DNA of 64,000 bases. Source: Channallabes apus. Taxonomy: Eukaryota > Chordata > Actinopteri > Siluriformes > Clariidae. The translations under genes and the position numbers were made by a program. Where the stretch lies: contig CM060114.1 of NCBI GenBank assembly GCA_030522415.1, positions 28,090,804 through 28,154,803 of the forward strand, read 5' to 3'. Below are positions 59,149 to 64,000 of this stretch, one piece after another (within the stretch, counting starts at the first letter, position 1; every line of letters begins with the position of its first letter). The notes beneath the pieces were generated by a model, which was not told the origin of the DNA, did no database searches, and saw only the letters and a program-made list of their open reading frames with translations.

Positions 59149-59716
59149 CTGGAAGAGCCAAAAGACGACATGGAACAATGTTTTAGTTGCAGAAACAACC
59201 GGTGCTTTGGCTAGAGGATCATGAAGTCATCCAGATGCATGCATTTCAGTAAGGTATAAAAATGCTGCTGGATAATTACATGTACTTATACCGTAATTAC
59301 TGAAATAATACTCTGCAGTCATTTATAATGTGCGTATGATGTTAGTATGCAGAGACTGCAGGTCGTAACGGCGTCAGTCTCAGATACACATTTTTCCCCA
59401 TTTACTTCATTCAGGTCAAGTCTCCAGACAAGGCAGTGGTTTGTACAGAGTTCTGTTGTGTGAATGTAATTTATTTGTCCACAAGGCAACAGGAAATCCC
59501 TGTTTAAACTCACCATTCTCAGAAAAACAAGGACAAACTGAGAGCAGGGACAACAAAAGTCCAAAAAACCTCTCTAACCCCACCCCACCCCACCTCAGGA
59601 CTTTATGAGAAAGACATTATGAGAGACATTTGTTCAGTAAGGCATCTTATTTTGGGACGAGTCACCCATTTGTGAGACAGATGGACATAAAAAAGACAGG
59701 AAAGTTGAAAAACGTG

Positions 59717-59732
59717 TGTGTATTTGTGTGTG

Positions 59733-59791
<59 letters not shown>
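59717..59791. repeat. (TG)n(TA)n microsatellite
   Basis: A TG run (with one TT variant) passes into about 18 TA units within timp3 intron 2. Confidence 0.9.
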
Positions 59792-59795
<4 letters not shown>

Positions 59796-60510
59796 TTTTT
59801 TAATGTAAAGAAACTTTTTTTTTCTTCAGTGATTTTAGACAATTGAACAAAAGCGTGTTCTCTTTTTGTTTGAATTTTTAAAAAAAATCTGCATTTGCAG
59901 TAACGGCGTCATTTCATCCATGTTAAGGCTAATTACAAACATGTTAATACTGTACAATCACAGCCTTAAGAAATTATTCCTCTTTATAAGGAACGTACTC
60001 AAGTTTCAGTATTTAGTTACTGGTCAGTGATTTTTAGTTAGCGCTTGTTAGCAAGAGCGCAGTAGCTAGCACAGATGTTAATCTGAAACTTTATAGGTAA
60101 ACTTATTGAGAAGTATTACACCGATACAAATTCTGTAACACCACTTGAAACATGTAAAAATCCTTGGAAACAAAGACAAAAAGACGAGAAACTAATCTTT
60201 AAACCTGATGTGAAACAGCTAACTCGCTATTTAGCTAATTTAGCGATCTAATGCTGAGGTATTTACTCAGCAGCTAGCTAAAGTTAAAAGAAAATGAACA
60301 CTAATGTTAATAAATGTTATAGGTAGTAATTGTTGCATTTTCTAGGTTCCTACAATGTATATTAATTAAAAAATATATAAAAATCGATGGTTGATAAGTG
60401 TGGCTGAATAAACATACACATCACCACAGAGAAGTTTGAGCCTGACTGTGTGAACATGGGGTTATTTGTAAGTTTACCATTACATTACCTCAGCAATATA
60501 ACCGCTGTAT

Positions 60511-61015
60511 ACAGTACTTCGCTAAAGTCTTACACACATGCAAAGAAATACATAAAGAAAAACATTTCAACCCAAAAGTAACTTCTGTAAAGCGCACTAA
60601 ATAATAACAACGTAAGCACTTGACCATACTGGGTGTGACAACCCATTGCTTAAAAATAAATACTAGCATCACAGACAGATTCATGCAGTTTTCTAAGTAA
60701 ATAAGATGGTAGGTTTTAATGAGCCACATATGAGAATATGCCACAGTTCTTCTAGTAACTTTGTCACACTTGCTTCTTTTTATTTTTAAGCAAAAGCCTT
60801 CATTATGTGGCCTCCCCCCCCCCATCCATCTTAAAACCGGTCTGTTATGCAATATGTTGCTTTCTTTACAGGCAGGCACATTTATTCCCTGTAACTTTAT
60901 TTGGTTGTTTGTTTTGAAATTAGGTCCAGAAATGTAAAATCCTCAATAATGCAGACGTGATAAACAAAAGTTCTACTGAAAATAGGGTGCCTAAGACGTT
61001 TATTGCACAATACTT
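60511..61015. mobile_element. Tc1-type MITE in timp3 intron 2
   Basis: The left end (CAGTACTTCGCTAAAGTCTT) and right end (GTGCCTAAGACGTTTATTGC followed by ACAATACTTTA) form an imperfect inverted repeat. The body shares blocks with 46331-46855. The family end CAGTACTGTGCAAAAGTCTT is intact in the copy at 63043. Confidence 0.6.
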
Positions 61016-61079
61016 TATATAGTATACTGTACTACTTTCACTACAGATACTCAACTACCAATGTGTTTAATAAACTTGC

Positions 61080-61162
61080 CTTCATCTGCTTGACTGTGTA
61101 GCGCATGGTGCCAAATGGGCCATCTTTCAGCAACTTCTTCCCCACCACTTTGGCTCGGATCA
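61080..61162 (-). CDS. timp3: TIMP3, coding exon 2 (with GC splice donor)
   Basis: An 83-bp exon starting in phase 1 (acceptor TTTTGCAG|TG). It encodes the rest of a split valine, then [20 protein letters not shown] and YTVKQMK. This is the first part of the inhibitory domain after the Cys-rich N-terminus. The donor is AAG|GCAAGT, a GC donor with otherwise perfect consensus. Using the nearby GT would add four bases and break the frame, so the GC site is required by the KQMK-MYKGF junction. Exons 2 to 5 give 170 whole residues, which with about 17 from exon 1 makes the usual 188-residue mature TIMP3. Exon 1 was not found up to 64000; TIMP3 intron 1 is very long in mammals. Confidence 0.94.
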
Positions 61163-63040
61163 CTGCAAAACAGAATGGTATAAGCACATGTCCTGGTTAT
61201 TCTCCTGCACATGTCCTGAGTCACAAACACAGAAAGCAGCAGCTATTCATCACCGAACATCAGTTTAAAGGTCCTGTATGTTATTGTTTCTGTAACGAGT
61301 TAGCACAGGTCTCAGAGCGCCCAAAACACATGTGTTTGTTAAGATGCCAGGTACGATACTCTCAAATAATGCTTTTTTTTAAACTACAGTACCTTGTTTC
61401 ACTTGTCAGATGAATAAGCTGTTAGTGAAGAGCTGCAGAGCTGAGCAAAAAGTAGGAGGAGGGGTTCCCTCTTATGAGGTCATATTGGGGAGAAATCTAA
61501 TTGGCTTGTTTAATCTCTGACCAATACAAAAAAAATGGAAAAAGACATTATTGTTCACCAGTTATTGTATTCTAAAATAACTGGTGAATTTTGCATCATA
61601 CAGTAGGTGTCCTTTAAGGTCTACTTATTCTCTTCCAACTTCCATAGCTTCATGAAAGACAAACACTTAGTAGTCATGACATGAGCCCACATATGTCTTT
61701 GCTCATTCAGCATTCAGTATGTAATTTTTTTTTAATATAACCCTAAATGTTCTCTATGGGACACCGTACAGGTGTGAAGGCAAATTTTTAAATGCACAGG
61801 TCAAATTGTACTTAAAGCCTTACATGACAAAATAATGACCTCCACCAGAGTTATATTGGGAAATATTGAAATAACTGTACTAATGGGTTGATGATAAGAG
61901 TGCTGTATGAGATTAATGATTAATAGATCTTGTGCACCATGCATAAAGCAAACATCTACCAGTGCATTGTGTTTCATAAGGTATTATACGGATAATACTG
62001 TACGTCTTAAGTGATGTACACTCCAGGTAAACGATGCATATGGGACATATCGAGTAGGTGTCTCTCTCAGACAGAACTGCCTCCTTAGAGAGCTAAGAAT
62101 GAGGGCATGTCAATGCTCCGCCATCTTCCTCCTTAATCCTGGCCCGTGTGAAAGGATTAAACAATCCGGTCTAGCCCTCTCAACAGCCTCAAATCTTTAC
62201 AGTGATCTGTTTTTTTTTATATCTTTTTTTTTGGTCTATGGTCCCATATAAACAACAGGGAAATAAGGAGCATAGACAAAACATCTGGCTCGGTTTACGT
62301 CTCTCCTGACACCGTCCGTACAGGAGGCGGCTAACGAGATGGCTCATTTGCGGCAATGAATAGGCTTTTCCTTTAGAGTCTAAATCTGTTTGTCTCGGAG
62401 GACTGTCGGCTCTTAGACACCAGGCAGTGTGTGAAGTTCACCTGCTCCTCTCAACCAGACAGGGAGGAAGAGAGGAGGGAGGAGGTGACAGAGAAAGCTT
62501 GCAGAGACGGGGATGTTTGTTATCTTTACTTCCCCGTAGGAATTTCCTTCCCACATTTCCTTCAGGCTCGCATTCCACAGGCTAATCCAAAAAAAGAAAG
62601 CCGTCTGACTCCTCCTGCTCAGCAGGGACAGAAGGTTCGAGCATCTTCTCCGGCATCACTGCCTCGATAACCTCATCAAAACCAGTTAAAGCCGAATCAT
62701 TGGCAGCGCTGATACTGGTTTGGCCTTCTATTGGCTTATAAAAGTATGGAGATATTTTATCGGACATGCAACAACATTTTAAATCTTATCACAACTTTCT
62801 AATTTACATTTTGCACCTGACAGCCTTCAAGTGATCTCTGTTCATTTGCAAAAATAATGGTTCCTGAGATTTGTAATGGTTTTATTGTATTGTCCTTTAA
62901 CAAAAACAAAACAAAGACTGTTTAGAAGGCCATGTGTGTAAAACAGCAGACGTCCTCATTAGATAAGAGACACCTCATGTCTCAAGATTTTTTTTCCAAC
63001 CTATATACAGTACTGAACAATATGTATGCAAACACACTAA
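61163..63040. other. timp3: Part of timp3 intron 1
   Basis: No exon found; in particular nothing matches the Cys-X-Cys N-terminus of mature TIMP3. Bases 62080-62420 and 62430-62700 are repeat-free, of balanced composition, and contain a CCATATAA serum-response-like word (62244-62251). They are candidates for regulatory sequence. Heptamers occur at 61385, 61599, 61996 and 63006. Confidence 0.5.
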
Positions 63041-63042
63041 TA

Positions 63043-63497
63043 CAGTACTGTGCAAAAGTCTTGAGCCACCCGTCAGATTAAATGATGTGGATTATATTAA
63101 AGGGAAAAAAACTGTTTTACTGCTACAATCTGCCAAGTGCCCAAAAATACAATTTTAAAATTGCTCATTTACGTAACAGCCTCAGCAGCAACCTCATTTC
63201 CCCTCTCGTCCACTCGGCATTCAGCATCACTACTATACTAATCAACTGTCATCACCTGCACCTGTTTTTTGCATCATGCATCTGCATCATGCTTTTTTAT
63301 GCTTGAATGATTCATAGGTCACTGCGCGGCTTAACAAACGAAAAACCTTCCTCTGAAACAGGGACTGGACTGGAAATGTGAGACTGGAGAACTGTTCCTC
63401 AAGAGTACATTAAAAAATACAAGACAGTCTGACTGTTTGGAAGCATAATTATGTGAAAAAAATTAAGCATGACTCAATCCTTTTTTGCACAGTACTG
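63043..63497. mobile_element. Tc1-type MITE with intact ends
   Basis: Begins CAGTACTGTGCAAAAGTCTT after TA (63041-63042) and ends TTTTTTGCACAGTACTG before TA (63498-63499). 455 bp, no transposase. Because the tip is the palindrome CAGTACTG, the heptamers at 63041 and 63493 are element termini, not footprints. Confidence 0.85.
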
Positions 63498-63499
63498 TA

Positions 63500-64000
63500 G
63501 TTAAAATACACATATATAAATACAGTATAGATTAGGTCTGTATATGCAGTTTTGCATGTACAAAGTGGCAACACATTCCATGTATCATTCAACAAATTCC
63601 TAATGTGGACTGTGAATAAGACATGGAGGACTGCTTACCCCCAGTTACAGCCTCGCTGTTAATCATTTACTTAAATGAAAAAGAATTTTAAAAGATCCAA
63701 AGAGGACATGGAGGCAAAATATGTAAATGTGCCACCTTTAACGTTTCAGGTTAAATGATGTACCTTTGACCTTTTCCCTTGTATTCCCAGAAGGCTGTGG
63801 GTTTCCTAACCTTTGAACATTCCACTCTTCACTTTGGCTTTGACCCAAACCTGCATGTTTGTCCTTGCCAGACACGCTCCGTATTTGGTACAGTCCGGTT
63901 TGAACCACATGACTGCACACAAAGCGCCTCTCTCCGGCACCTTGGCTGGGATCCTTAAACATGAATTAAATCTCAAAGTGTGGGGCAAAACACTAATCTG
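63500..64000. other. timp3 intron 1, right edge, with an unexplained segment
   Basis: Bases 63780-63965 are less AT-rich than their surroundings and open in more than one frame on the - strand, including a cysteine- and lysine-containing frame (LCAVMWFKPDCTKYGACLAR). I recognise no protein family and no convincing exon. A footprint heptamer lies at 63521. Confidence 0.3.

Larger units (their letters stand above)
59149..61079. other. timp3: timp3 intron 2 (GC-AG)
   Basis: A 1931-bp intron that begins with GC rather than GT on the - strand (donor AAG|GCAAGT at 61074-61082) and ends with TTCCAG. It contains a (TG)n(TA)n microsatellite (59717-59791) and a Tc1-type MITE (60511-61015) that ends about 60 bp from the donor. 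Confidence 0.85.

Noticed and set aside
63738..63988. Pair of overlapping - strand frames as a novel exon
   Set aside because: No family recognised and no consistent splice phase; kept only as an unexplained segment.
61163..64000. timp3 exon 1 within the window
   Set aside because: No - strand stretch encodes a signal peptide followed by the Cys-X-Cys start of mature TIMP3 with a phase-1 donor.

Overview
The window is vertebrate genomic DNA, almost certainly from a teleost fish. Coding sequence occupies under 2 percent. The rest is AT-rich intron filled with Tc1/mariner elements, hAT elements, L2-like and RTE-like LINEs and tRNA-derived SINEs. The repeat mix resembles that of otophysan fishes such as catfishes, but I cannot name a species from sequence alone.

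Two real genes are supported, in the nested arrangement known for synapsin and TIMP genes. The + strand carries the first five coding exons of a synapsin, best matched to synapsin III (8313-8707, 24729-24786, 38958-39049, 51194-51350, 53376-53465). They join in frame for 264 codons, and the gene runs off the right edge. Inside the intron after the fifth exon, on the - strand, lie the last four exons of TIMP3 (61080-61162, 59037-59148, 57781-57902, 56634-56831). Its first exon, with the signal peptide and Cys1, is not in the window. One TIMP3 intron uses a GC donor.

Layout. 1-8278: upstream of the synapsin coding exon, with SINEs and a hAT element inserted in a SINE. 8708-24728 (intron 1): a deleted Tc1 in a TA array, a mariner relic, and a 5.3 kb Tc1 split by an L2 LINE and by a hAT element. 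24787-38957 (intron 2): two related deleted mariners, one split by an RTE fragment; an element with long perfect terminal repeats; several Tc1 relics. 39050-51193 (intron 3): a foldback MITE, a 38-bp satellite with higher-order structure, and a three-layer LINE nest ending 30-45 bp before the fourth exon. 51351-53375 (intron 4): an inverted Tc1 relic. 53466-64000 (part of intron 5): TIMP3, microsatellites and two related MITEs.

The most striking signal belongs to no single element. The heptamer TACAGTA (reverse complement TACTGTA) occurs at about 86 places by hand count, where about 8 to 12 would be expected. Where a related copy is available for comparison, the heptamer replaces a plain TA, a five-base insertion. 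This is the form of the excision footprint described for Tc1/mariner elements such as Sleeping Beauty. One such insertion coincides with a frame break in the L2 reverse transcriptase, several sites carry stacked footprints, and none lies in a synapsin or TIMP3 exon. The window therefore appears to record many past Tc1-type insertions that have since left.
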